A stretch of 6,872 nt of DNA from positions 1 to 6,872 of the forward strand of contig JAFOHH010000090.1 in assembly GCA_017421905.1 (NCBI GenBank). The letters run 5' to 3'. The notes beneath the pieces were generated by a model, which ran no database searches, had not been told where the DNA came from, and was given only the letters and a program-made list of their open reading frames with translations. The number at the start of each line of letters is the position of its first letter. Position 1 is the stretch's first letter. Shown here one piece after another: positions 1 through 5,920 of this stretch. Source of the stretch: Clostridia bacterium. GTDB lineage: Bacteria > Bacillota > Clostridia > Christensenellales > Borkfalkiaceae. A program made the position numbers and the translations under genes.

Positions 1-156
1 AAGGCGATAGGGGGAGAGATCGTTATTTCTTCCGATTGCCACGATAAAGCCTTTTTAAACTATCGCTTTAACGAGGCGGTGGAATATGCCAAATCCTGCG
101 GCTTTTACGAGGCGGCCATTCTTTCGGCAGGCAAATTTCGCGGCGTAAAGCTGTAA
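1..156 (+). CDS. Histidinol-phosphatase-like PHP-domain protein, C-terminal fragment
   Basis: This is the last 51 residues of a gene that begins left of the window; frame 1 is open from base 1 to the TAA at 154-156. The visible part includes ISSDCHD (residues 9-15), followed by a helix like NEAVEYAKSCGF and a short final strand. This matches the end of the PHP-domain histidinol-phosphatase family (HisK type), where a G-S/S-D-A/C-H motif supplies metal ligands and an alpha-helix plus a final strand close the barrel. Those enzymes remove phosphate from histidinol phosphate in histidine biosynthesis in the cytoplasm. With only the C-terminus visible, another PHP phosphoesterase cannot be excluded. 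It lies 32 bases upstream of the EutH-like gene on the same strand and is probably co-transcribed with it. No histidine biosynthesis gene is visible nearby. Confidence 0.7.
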   Translation, partial: KAIGGEIVISSDCHDKAFLNYRFNEAVEYAKSCGFYEAAILSAGKFRGVKL

Positions 157-188
157 GCACGTTCCATTTTACAAAAGATAGGTGAGTT

Positions 189-1307
189 ATGAAATATATT
201 TCTTGGACGATGGCAATTTTTGCCATTATAGCGGCAATCGATCGCATTTTCGGAAACAAGCTGGGGCTTGGCAAGGAATTTGATAAAGCCGTTGGGTTAG
301 TTGTTCCCATGGTGCTTTCCATGGTGGGTATGATCGTTCTTTCTCCTACCATTGCCGAACTGTTAAATCCGCTCATGCAAAAAATGACGGGAGCAATCGA
401 TCCCTCCGTTATCCCCGGCATTTTATTTGCTAACGATATGGGCGGTGCGCCCCTTGCCTTTGCGGTTGCCAAAAACGAAAGCCTTGCCGTTTTGCACGGG
501 CTGGTCGTTTCTTCTATGATGGGTGCAACCATTTCCTTTACCTTGCCTTATGCTATCGGCGTCGTACCCAAGGAAAAGCATCGCGTGCTTTTTCTCGGCA
601 TTTTGTGCGGCATTATAACCGTACCCCTCGGCGCGCTTTTAGGCGGAATTATCTTGCAAATCCCCTTTGGTCTGCTCCTTTTAAATTTATTACCGCTCGC
701 TGTTTTTTCAGCCCTTGTAGCATTTGGAATTATGCGTTTTCCTTCCGCTTGCGTTAAGGCGTTTTCGGCGGTAGGCGTGGCAATTAAGGTGCTGGTTACC
801 GTGGGACTTGCCGTGGGCATTTTCACCTTTTTAACGGGGGAAACGCTCATTCCGCATGCCGCTCCTTTATCGGCGGGGATGGACGTAGTAATCAACGCCA
901 TGTGCGTTATGACGGGTGCGTTTCCTTTGCTTTCCATTCTTTCCCGCTTATTAAAAAAGCCGCTTGTGTTCGTAGGGAACAAAATGGGAATTAATCCCAC
1001 CTCTGCAATGGGCTTTTTATCTTCCTTGGCAAGCAACGTACCCACCTTTGGTCTTATGGGGGAAATGGATGAAAAGGGCGCGCTCCTCAACGCTGCGTTT
1101 GCCGTTTCGGGTGCGTTTACCTTTGCAGGACACCTCGCCTTTACCTTGGCGTTTTTGCCCGAAAGTTTACCTGCCGTTATTGCGGCAAAGCTGTTTGCGG
1201 GCATTACGGCTATTATCGTTGCGGCTTTGCTTTGCCGTAAAATGAAAATTTCCACTACCGTGGCAGAGCAAGAGCAACCCCTTGCGGAAAGCTCCTGCAC
1301 GGAATAA
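189..1307 (+). CDS. eutH: EutH-family ethanolamine permease, orphan copy
   Basis: This is a 372-residue polytopic inner-membrane protein, close to the usual length of EutH, with about ten hydrophobic segments (for example near residues 4-20, 34-58, 99-124, 133-157, 159-181, 196-216, 232-252 and 327-349). EutH moves ethanolamine across the membrane to feed ethanolamine ammonia-lyase. Family-like features include the first-helix AAIDRI (15-20), the ANDMGGAPLA loop (81-90), the SSMMGATISF segment (108-117), and a highly characteristic C-terminal stretch. That stretch has SLASNVPTFGLM (279-290), MDEKGALLNAAFAVSGAF (293-310), GHLAFTLAF (314-322) and KLFAGITA (334-341). The start is supported by AGGTGAG at 180-186, just ahead of the ATG. 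No other eut gene (ammonia-lyase, reactivase, shell protein) is adjacent, so the substrate is inferred from the family; transport of a related amine is possible. The last ~20 residues are polar and acidic. Confidence 0.88.
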   Translation: MKYISWTMAIFAIIAAIDRIFGNKLGLGKEFDKAVGLVVPMVLSMVGMIVLSPTIAELLNPLMQKMTGAIDPSVIPGILFANDMGGAPLAFAVAKNESLAVLHGLVVSSMMGATISFTLPYAIGVVPKEKHRVLFLGILCGIITVPLGALLGGIILQIPFGLLLLNLLPLAVFSALVAFGIMRFPSACVKAFSAVGVAIKVLVTVGLAVGIFTFLTGETLIPHAAPLSAGMDVVINAMCVMTGAFPLLSILSRLLKKPLVFVGNKMGINPTSAMGFLSSLASNVPTFGLMGEMDEKGALLNAAFAVSGAFTFAGHLAFTLAFLPESLPAVIAAKLFAGITAIIVAALLCRKMKISTTVAEQEQPLAESSCTE

Positions 1308-1327
1308 GAGGAGGAAAGGAGTTTTTT

Positions 1328-1621
1328 ATGAAAGTTTTAACCCTTATTTATTTTATCAACGTTGCGCTATTATCCCTCGTGGCGTTTGCGCTTTACGGCA
1401 AGGATAAAGCCGTTGCCGGCAGAAACGGCGCAATGCGCATTAGAGAAAGCGTCCTCCTCGGCGTTGCTACCTGCGGCGGTGCGCTGGGCGCGTTTTTCGG
1501 CAGAACGGTATTCCGCCACAAAACGCAAAAAATTTATTTTTCCATCGTCATTTACACAAGCTTAATTCTGCAGGGCGCGGTGGCGGCGTTTTTACTTGCA
1601 GCACTCGGGGTGTCGTTATGA
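1328..1621 (+). CDS. DUF1294-family small membrane protein
   Basis: This 97-residue protein has three hydrophobic segments (about 3-22, 41-58 and 70-93). The conserved DUF1294 signature is clear: a DK pair after helix 1 (26-27), RIRE (37-40), a glycine-rich GGALGAFFG (50-58) and FRHKTQK (62-68). The biochemical role of the family is not established to my knowledge; members occur alone or fused to a cold-shock domain. The start is well supported by AAAGGAG at 1315-1321, six bases before the ATG. It begins 20 bases after the EutH-like gene and ends in an ATGA overlap with the next gene, so translational coupling is likely. Confidence 0.85.
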   Translation: MKVLTLIYFINVALLSLVAFALYGKDKAVAGRNGAMRIRESVLLGVATCGGALGAFFGRTVFRHKTQKIYFSIVIYTSLILQGAVAAFLLAALGVSL

Positions 1622-1908
1622 GAAATATGCAAACGAGAGGTCCGCGCGGTAATCGCTCGGGCTATTCCAAGCCGCAATATCGCAAACCGCAGTATAGCGA
1701 GGAAGAATCGTTAAAACGCTCGCACTCGGTGGTTTCCAACCTTAAGCTCACCCTAATTGCCCTTTGTACCGCTCTGTTTTTTGCCGCGGCGTATCCCTTG
1801 TTCGCCTTGTTTTTGGTAAAGAGCAATTATTTGTTTTTCGGCGCAGGCGTAATAAGCGGCGGTCTCGCCGTGTTGTTTGGCAGTATGCTGGTGCATTTTA
1901 AGCGGTAG
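1618..1908 (+). CDS. Hypothetical two-helix membrane protein with basic N-terminus
   Basis: I do not recognise a family for this 96-residue protein. Residues 1-40 are hydrophilic and rich in Arg, Lys, Gln, Tyr and Ser, with a short repeated unit (KPQY at 18-21, then RKPQY at 22-26). Two hydrophobic segments follow (about 43-67 and 70-93), ending in a short basic tail (HFKR). The positive N-terminus and tail suggest a hairpin with both ends in the cytoplasm. Its ATG overlaps the stop of the DUF1294 gene (ATGA, 1618-1621); an internal ATG at 1627 is an alternative start. The next gene follows with almost no gap, which supports a real operon member even though the function is unknown. Confidence 0.75.
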   Translation: MRNMQTRGPRGNRSGYSKPQYRKPQYSEEESLKRSHSVVSNLKLTLIALCTALFFAAAYPLFALFLVKSNYLFFGAGVISGGLAVLFGSMLVHFKR

Positions 1909-1938
1909 TATGCAAGAGAAAGAAGGTAAAAACCGCAT

Positions 1939-1944
1939 AAAGGA
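1939..1944 (+). promoter_or_regulatory. Ribosome binding site that decides the YlmH-like start
   Basis: AAAGGA sits seven bases before the ATG at 1952. The two upstream candidate starts (TTG at 1877, inside the preceding gene, and ATG at 1910) lack a comparable site, which favours 1952. Confidence 0.6.
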
Positions 1945-1951
1945 ATTAAAA

Positions 1952-2653
1952 ATGCGCAGCTTTGTGCAAAACGTATACACCTTTACCGATTTTTTAAGCC
2001 CTTCCGACCGATATCGGTTCGGCGCAGAAGAAGAGGACGGCGTGCCCTGCCTTTCCTATGGCGGCGCATCCTTTGCCGAACGGAAAATGGTGCGTTACGG
2101 CGGCGAAAGCTGTTACGGCAGCGGAGAATTTCCCATTCGCATCGTTCGCATTTACGCACGCGGCGCAAAATTTGCCGCTCCGCTTACCCATCGCGACTAT
2201 CTCGGCGCAATTCTTGCTTTGGGCATAGAGCGCAATAGTATGGGCGATATTTGGGCGAATGGAACGGAGGCGTATCTTGCCGCAGAGGAGCGCATTGCCG
2301 CCTTTATCGTAGAAAATCTGCAAAGCGTTGGGCGCGTTGCCGTTTGTGCGGAGGTAGCGCAAGAAGTACCACCCTCCTTTGCGCCCAAAACGGTAGAGGA
2401 GCGCGTGGTGGTAACCTCTCTTCGCATCGATGCGTTGCTTGCCCGCGTGTACGATCTCTCGCGCGAGGCAGGGCAGGAGCTAGTTAGCGACGACCGCGTT
2501 AGCGCAAGCGGAAAACCCGTTACAAAGGGTACGTACGAGCCGAAATTGGGCGAAGTAATCACCGCGCGCGGCTTTGGCAAGTTTACCTTTTTAGGGGAAT
2601 GCGGTACGACGAAAAAAGGGAAAACCGTTGTTACAATCGCTCGGTTTTTATAA
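1952..2653 (+). CDS. ylmH: S4-domain RNA-binding protein, YlmH family
   Basis: This protein has 233 residues from the preferred start (247 if the ATG at 1910 is used). It shows the YlmH layout: an N-terminal TDFLSPSDR (12-20), the hallmark THRDYLGAILALGIERNSMGDI region (79-100), and a C-terminal S4 domain from about 155. The S4 part contains SLRIDALLARVYDLSR (156-171), a DDRVSASGK turn (180-188), EVITARGFGKF (201-211) and a KKGK segment (221-224). YlmH proteins bind RNA and ribosomes; published work in Bacillus links YlmH to ribosome-associated quality control, acting redundantly with the S4 protein RqcP. In many Firmicutes the gene sits between sepF/ylmG and divIVA in the division cluster. 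Here it instead follows two small membrane-protein genes. It is somewhat shorter at the N-terminus than the roughly 257-residue Bacillus protein. It is the last gene before a strong terminator. Confidence 0.85.
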   Translation: MRSFVQNVYTFTDFLSPSDRYRFGAEEEDGVPCLSYGGASFAERKMVRYGGESCYGSGEFPIRIVRIYARGAKFAAPLTHRDYLGAILALGIERNSMGDIWANGTEAYLAAEERIAAFIVENLQSVGRVAVCAEVAQEVPPSFAPKTVEERVVVTSLRIDALLARVYDLSREAGQELVSDDRVSASGKPVTKGTYEPKLGEVITARGFGKFTFLGECGTTKKGKTVVTIARFL

Positions 2654-2678
2654 TTTAAATTTTAATTTTTATATGAGA

Positions 2679-2716
2679 AAGCGGCGTTTTGCATAAGCAA
2701 AACGCCGCTTGTTTTT
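2679..2716 (+). terminator. Intrinsic terminator of the left operon
   Basis: A perfect 14-bp stem (AAGCGGCGTTTTGC, 2679-2692, pairing with 2697-2710) has a 4-base ATAA loop and is followed by GTTTTT at 2711-2716. It lies 26 bases after the YlmH-like stop. Read on the minus strand it has no clean U-tract, so it is mainly a plus-strand terminator. It could still slow readthrough from the convergent regulator gene, for which I see no other convincing terminator. Confidence 0.9.
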
Positions 2717-2774
2717 ATGCTTAAAAGGAGTGATTTTATAAAAAGAGGGAAAATCTTCTTTTCATAAAAAGCGA

Positions 2775-3695
2775 TTACTGATAGCGCATCATAACGGATA
2801 GGGCTGCGGTTTGCACCCGTTCGCGCAGGGATGCGGGGCGAATAACCTCTGCATTTGCGCCGAATTGCAAAACGGTGGCAAGCAGCATATCGTCATCGGG
2901 TAAAAAGCCGCTAAAATAAATTTCGCCGTCTCTTTCCTTCATGTTTTCCACACCGAAAACGTCTTCGGCGGCGGCAACGGCGGCAGGCGCAATTTTAATG
3001 AGGAAGTCGGTTTTTTCGGCGTGCAGGGCATCGAAATCAAATTCGGGCAGGGGAATGTCTTCTCGCTTAAAAGCTTCCTCCGTCAGGGTAATGGAGGCAA
3101 TTCTTCCCACGCGGAACAGGCGAAATTCCTTTCTCATTTCGCAGTAGCCGTACAAATACCAAATGCCGCTAATCAGCAGTAAAAAGTAGGGGTGAACGAT
3201 GCGCTTGGAAAAATCCCCCTTAACGTTGTGGTAATCCAGCACCACCTTTTTGTTTTCGTTAGCGGCAGAAGTAAGTAGCGCCGTTTTGTGGCGCAAGCCC
3301 TCGCTATCGCTTTTGCCAATGCTGTCTATTATCACGTTGCCCGAACGGATTACCGTTGGACGCGTATGGCGTTTTTCCATAGCGCAAAGCTTGGTAAGCG
3401 CGGTGTCTAGCTCGGGCAGAGTAAATTCCTTTTGCAGGGCAAGCAGGGCGTTTTTTACCGAAAGTAACTCCTTTTCGGTGAAAAAGCTGGCGGGCAAACG
3501 GTAGCTGTCGGGTATGGAAAATCCGCCGTTTCTGCCGTTGGTGCGCACAACGGGTATGCCGGCAAGCTCTAAATTTTCCATATAGCGGTATACTGTGCGG
3601 GGCGAAATTTCGTATTTTTCCGAAAGGTATTTTGCCGTTACTGTGCTTTTTGCCAGCAGGGTAAACAAAATTTGTACCAAAAGCTCATATTTCAT
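2775..3695 (-). CDS. HTH-WYL transcriptional regulator (YafY/DeoR-like)
   Basis: This 306-residue protein has the standard three-part layout. An N-terminal winged helix-turn-helix spans about 2-62 (AKYLSEKYEISPRTVYRYMENL, 21-42, with the GRNGGF wing at 54-59). A WYL domain spans roughly 135-205 and holds GIWYLYGYC (177-185) and EFRLFRVGRI (190-199). A C-terminal WCX extension covers about 227-306. WYL regulators bind DNA through the HTH and are thought to sense a ligand, often nucleic acid or nucleotide, through the WYL fold; they act as activators or repressors and frequently control neighbouring genes. The start is supported by GAGGA on the minus strand (plus coordinates 3703-3707), seven bases before the ATG. 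It is divergent from the small gene at 3804 and likely regulates itself and that gene. The ligand cannot be told from sequence. Confidence 0.9.
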   Translation of the reverse strand: MKYELLVQILFTLLAKSTVTAKYLSEKYEISPRTVYRYMENLELAGIPVVRTNGRNGGFSIPDSYRLPASFFTEKELLSVKNALLALQKEFTLPELDTALTKLCAMEKRHTRPTVIRSGNVIIDSIGKSDSEGLRHKTALLTSAANENKKVVLDYHNVKGDFSKRIVHPYFLLLISGIWYLYGYCEMRKEFRLFRVGRIASITLTEEAFKREDIPLPEFDFDALHAEKTDFLIKIAPAAVAAAEDVFGVENMKERDGEIYFSGFLPDDDMLLATVLQFGANAEVIRPASLRERVQTAALSVMMRYQ

Positions 3696-3736
3696 TTGCC
3701 TGTCCTCATATATTTTTTTAAGAATTTTTCTTTTAT

Positions 3737-3764
3737 TTTATAAAATATGACAAGCGTGTGTCAA
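3737..3764 (-). promoter_or_regulatory. Sigma-A-type promoter of the WYL regulator
   Basis: On the minus strand a consensus TTGACA (-35; plus coordinates 3759-3764) is followed after 16 bases by TATAAA (-10; 3737-3742). The AT-rich leader then runs about 40 bases to the regulator ATG. Confidence 0.65.
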
Positions 3765-3773
3765 GTATATTAT
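3747..3773 (+). promoter_or_regulatory. Candidate promoter of the small gene at 3804, overlapping the divergent one
   Basis: ATGACA (3747-3752) lies 15 bases ahead of TATTAT (3768-3773), about 30 bases before the ATG at 3804. The spacing is short and the -35 is one base off consensus, so this is only a plausible promoter. It physically overlaps the regulator promoter on the other strand. Confidence 0.4.
3748..3763. promoter_or_regulatory. Candidate operator: TGACA-N6-TGTCA inverted repeat
   Basis: The arms TGACA (3748-3752) and TGTCA (3759-3763) are perfect inverted copies separated by six bases. They coincide with the -35 regions of both divergent promoters. A dimeric regulator such as the adjacent WYL protein could bind here and control both genes. 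The arms are only 5 bp, so chance occurrence is possible. Confidence 0.4.
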
Positions 3774-3803
3774 GGTAAGATAAAGAAAAAAAGAGGTGCA
3801 ATT

Positions 3804-4055
3804 ATGAAAAAAAGCGTGCAAACCCTATTTAAAAACCGTTTACCCGGCAAAAAAACCATGGGCTGGGGCGGAAATTGCTCCTATTTGAGCAGCGAGGAGC
3901 TTTGGGAACGCCTTAGCGGTTTTCCTTTAATCGGGGAAAAGGACCGCAAGGAGCTGCGCGCCATCGTAGCGGCAAGCGCCGCCCTTGCTACCGTTAAAAA
4001 AGCAGGCGAACGTATTTCTACTGCCCTTCCTGTTATGACTAAAAGCATTATGTAA
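3804..4055 (+). CDS. Hypothetical small protein divergent from the WYL regulator
   Basis: I do not recognise this 83-residue protein. The ATG at 3804 is preferred over one at 3747 because AGAGGTG (3792-3798) lies five bases ahead, and because 3747 falls inside the proposed promoter. The N-terminus is basic (KKSVQTLFKNRLPGKK, 2-17). A glycine-aromatic stretch follows (MGWGGNCSYLS, 19-29), then a charged helix (30-52) and an alanine-rich segment (IVAASAALATVKKAGERIS, 54-72). That segment is too short and too charged to be a secure transmembrane helix. There is one cysteine (25). It lies between a regulator and a promoter-driven gene, so it is probably monocistronic. It could be the main target of the regulator. 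Confidence 0.6.
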   Translation: MKKSVQTLFKNRLPGKKTMGWGGNCSYLSSEELWERLSGFPLIGEKDRKELRAIVAASAALATVKKAGERISTALPVMTKSIM

Positions 4056-4123
4056 CAGGGAGGAGATCGTTTTATCCCAAGCAATTTTTGTTTGCTGAAA
4101 ACAGCAGGAAACGGCTAAAAGTA

Positions 4124-4152
4124 TTGACATTCTGCGTGGCGGCACTTATAAT
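4124..4152 (+). promoter_or_regulatory. Consensus sigma-A promoter for the SpeE-like membrane protein
   Basis: TTGACA (4124-4129), a 17-base spacer and TATAAT (4147-4152) match the housekeeping consensus exactly. The predicted transcript begins near 4159, about 20 bases before the ATG at 4178. That gives a short leader and excludes the longer reading-frame start at 4088. Confidence 0.85.
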
Positions 4153-4167
4153 AGAAGTATCGTTAGC

Positions 4168-4173
4168 GGAGGG
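4168..4173 (+). promoter_or_regulatory. Ribosome binding site for the SpeE-like membrane protein
   Basis: GGAGGG lies four bases before the ATG at 4178 and just downstream of the predicted transcription start. Together with the promoter it fixes the start codon. Confidence 0.8.
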
Positions 4174-4177
4174 CGTT

Positions 4178-5884
4178 ATGCAAAAGCGTTGGCAATATTT
4201 GGCAATAGAATTTTTAGCGCACGGGGTGGTGGCGGCAATTATTTGCGTTGCTCCCAACTATCTTGCGCCTTATTTTTCTGCGACGCGCGTTTGCAAAGCG
4301 TTAATTTACGCTCTGTGCCTTTCCGCTTTTTTAGCGGGGCAAATCGCTGGCTTTTTTGGGGCGAAAAAGCCTTTTAAGCCTAGCCATCCGTCCGTTTTTT
4401 ACGGGGCTTGCGCGCTATACCTTGCAGCGGCAACCTTTCTTGGCAAGTATCTTTCGGCAGGGGTAGCAATTTTATACACGGCTTTATTTTCAAGCGGCGT
4501 AATGCTTGCCTGCTCTGGCATTATGGCGGCAATTTTATTCGGTGTACCTCTTTTTATGCTGGGTAAGGCGTCGCCCTATCTTGTTTATATGGAGAAAGGG
4601 GAAAATGGCGATTCTTTTTCCCTTCCCCATAGCGGCGGCGAAGAACGCCCTTCTTCCCAAAAGGGAAACGCCCCTAAAGCGTTTGGAGCATGGCTCGTTC
4701 TCGTTGGCGGGGCAGGTATTGCCGTTGGGACGGCGAGCAGCATTCTTTTAGCAAATAAAACCCCCGCCTCTCTTTTAATGGGCGCGGCGGTAACGGCGTT
4801 TTTGTTATACGCTATTCCCTTGTTGCTACAAGGCGCGCACAAGCTGCGGCAATGCGTGGCGTTCGTGCTTATTTTCGTTTGTATGGCAGGCTCTAGCTCT
4901 ATCCCTTACTGCTTTATAAACGACGAATTTTTGGTGAAGGAATACCATTCCCCCCACGGTTATTATAAGGTGGAAGAGCGTTCGGGCGAAACAACTCTTT
5001 CCCGTTTTGCCATAGAAGGGGCAACCTTAAAGCGCAAAAAGGGTGCGCAAATTTCCGCAAGCTACACGTCCCGTGCCCTTGCCGCTTATTTTATGGCGGA
5101 AGGAGCTACGAGCGATGCCCAAGGAGGCGATTTTGCCGCGCAGGGTGCGGATTTTACCCAAGGTATCAACGCCCTTTGCTTGGGCGTTGGCGTGGGCTCT
5201 TTTGCAGAAGAAAGTGCGCAAATCGGGGCAAACGTAACCTTGGTAGAAAAGGATAAACGCGCCCTAACGCTTGTAAAAAAACACTTCGGCTTGCCGCAAA
5301 CGGTAACGGCGGTGGCGGGGGACGGCAGAGCGCATCTTGCAAAAACTTCCGACCTTTACGACGTGATTTTCGTGGACGAATATCAATCGCTTGCCTTGCC
5401 GCAAGGGGTAACGGGTAAAGAATTTTTCCGGCTGTGCGCACAAAAAACAACGCAAAACGGCGTGGTTTGTTTGTTTCTTCCTCAGGCGGAAAGCCGTTAT
5501 ACAAACGGAGTAATCGCCGCCCTTTGTACGGCGTTCCCTGCCGTTTATACGGCAAAGGAAGGGGAGGGCGTTTTGGTGTTTGGCGGCAACGTCGGCCTTG
5601 CGGAGAGACTATACGGCGCGCTTTGGCAAGCGGAAGAGGTTGGTACGCTCAGCTTTTGCGGCGCGGCGGTAAACGACGCTATTGCGGACGCCGTACTCAC
5701 CGCCCTTTGGGACGTTTACGGGCTTTTAACCCCTGCAAGCTCGGAGGGGAAACCCTTTACCGATGCGGATGCGCGCTCGCTTGCGTTAGAATACGCCCGC
5801 ATGGAGGAGCTGGTTGCGCCTGCTTATAAGGCGTACCGCAAAAAATTGAAAACGAGCGGCTTTTGGAATTTGTTTTCCGAATAA
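4178..5884 (+). CDS. Membrane protein with C-terminal spermidine-synthase-like domain
   Basis: This is a 568-residue protein in two halves. Residues 1-242 are membrane-embedded, with hydrophobic segments near 8-32, 40-61, 72-90, 92-128, 168-192, 196-217 and 226-242. A polar loop (138-166) interrupts them. PLFMLGKASPYLVYM (124-138) resembles the LLGM-SP signature of fused transporter/spermidine-synthase proteins. Residues from about 250 form a SpeE-like Rossmann fold: a beta-rich lead-in (254-300), motif I CLGVGVGSF (334-342), the acidic strand end VEKD (356-359), GDGRAHL (381-387) and YDVIFVDEY (394-402). Aminopropyltransferases normally carry GGGDG and DSSD here. This protein has GVGVG and DEYQ, so the classic Asp pattern is altered and polyamine synthesis is doubtful. 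It may bind a nucleoside-type ligand or act on another substrate. It has its own strong promoter. A Gly/Asp/Gln-rich insert (309-329) precedes motif I. Confidence 0.8.
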   Translation: MQKRWQYLAIEFLAHGVVAAIICVAPNYLAPYFSATRVCKALIYALCLSAFLAGQIAGFFGAKKPFKPSHPSVFYGACALYLAAATFLGKYLSAGVAILYTALFSSGVMLACSGIMAAILFGVPLFMLGKASPYLVYMEKGENGDSFSLPHSGGEERPSSQKGNAPKAFGAWLVLVGGAGIAVGTASSILLANKTPASLLMGAAVTAFLLYAIPLLLQGAHKLRQCVAFVLIFVCMAGSSSIPYCFINDEFLVKEYHSPHGYYKVEERSGETTLSRFAIEGATLKRKKGAQISASYTSRALAAYFMAEGATSDAQGGDFAAQGADFTQGINALCLGVGVGSFAEESAQIGANVTLVEKDKRALTLVKKHFGLPQTVTAVAGDGRAHLAKTSDLYDVIFVDEYQSLALPQGVTGKEFFRLCAQKTTQNGVVCLFLPQAESRYTNGVIAALCTAFPAVYTAKEGEGVLVFGGNVGLAERLYGALWQAEEVGTLSFCGAAVNDAIADAVLTALWDVYGLLTPASSEGKPFTDADARSLALEYARMEELVAPAYKAYRKKLKTSGFWNLFSE

Positions 5885-5920
5885 GCGGCTAAAATAGTTA
5901 ATTACAAAAAGGAGAAAACT

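Noticed and set aside
548..1300. Long open frame on the minus strand opposite the EutH-like gene
   Set aside because: It lies wholly antisense to a confidently identified membrane permease, has no family resemblance, and its composition is that of a reversed hydrophobic gene.
1877..1951. Upstream starts (TTG 1877, ATG 1910) for the YlmH-like gene
   Set aside because: The TTG overlaps the previous gene by 32 bases and neither has a good ribosome binding site; the ATG at 1952 has AAAGGA at good spacing. The ATG at 1910 remains possible because Bacillus YlmH has a longer N-terminus.
1994..2580. Overlapping minus-strand open frames opposite the YlmH-like gene
   Set aside because: They are Arg/Cys/Ser-rich shadows of a recognised gene with no ribosome binding site worth noting.
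2722..2770. AAAAGGAG ribosome-binding-like sequence after the terminator
   Set aside because: No ATG, GTG or TTG follows with an open frame of useful length; GTG at this point hits a stop within three codons.
4093..4106. Small hairpin TGCTG-AAAA-CAGCA after the 83-residue gene
   Set aside because: The stem is only 5 bp and no U-tract follows, so it is not a convincing terminator.
4088..4177. TTG start at 4088 for the SpeE-like protein
   Set aside because: The consensus promoter lies inside this stretch and the transcript would start after it; the ATG at 4178 has a strong ribosome binding site.
5434..5829. Arg/Gly-rich plus-strand open frame inside the SpeE-like gene
   Set aside because: It is an out-of-frame shadow; the in-frame protein carries clear Rossmann-fold motifs.
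5863..5895. Possible separate promoter for the acidic protein (TAAAAT at 5890-5895)
   Set aside because: No -35 element at acceptable spacing; the nearest candidates are 14-15 or 21 bases away and poor matches.
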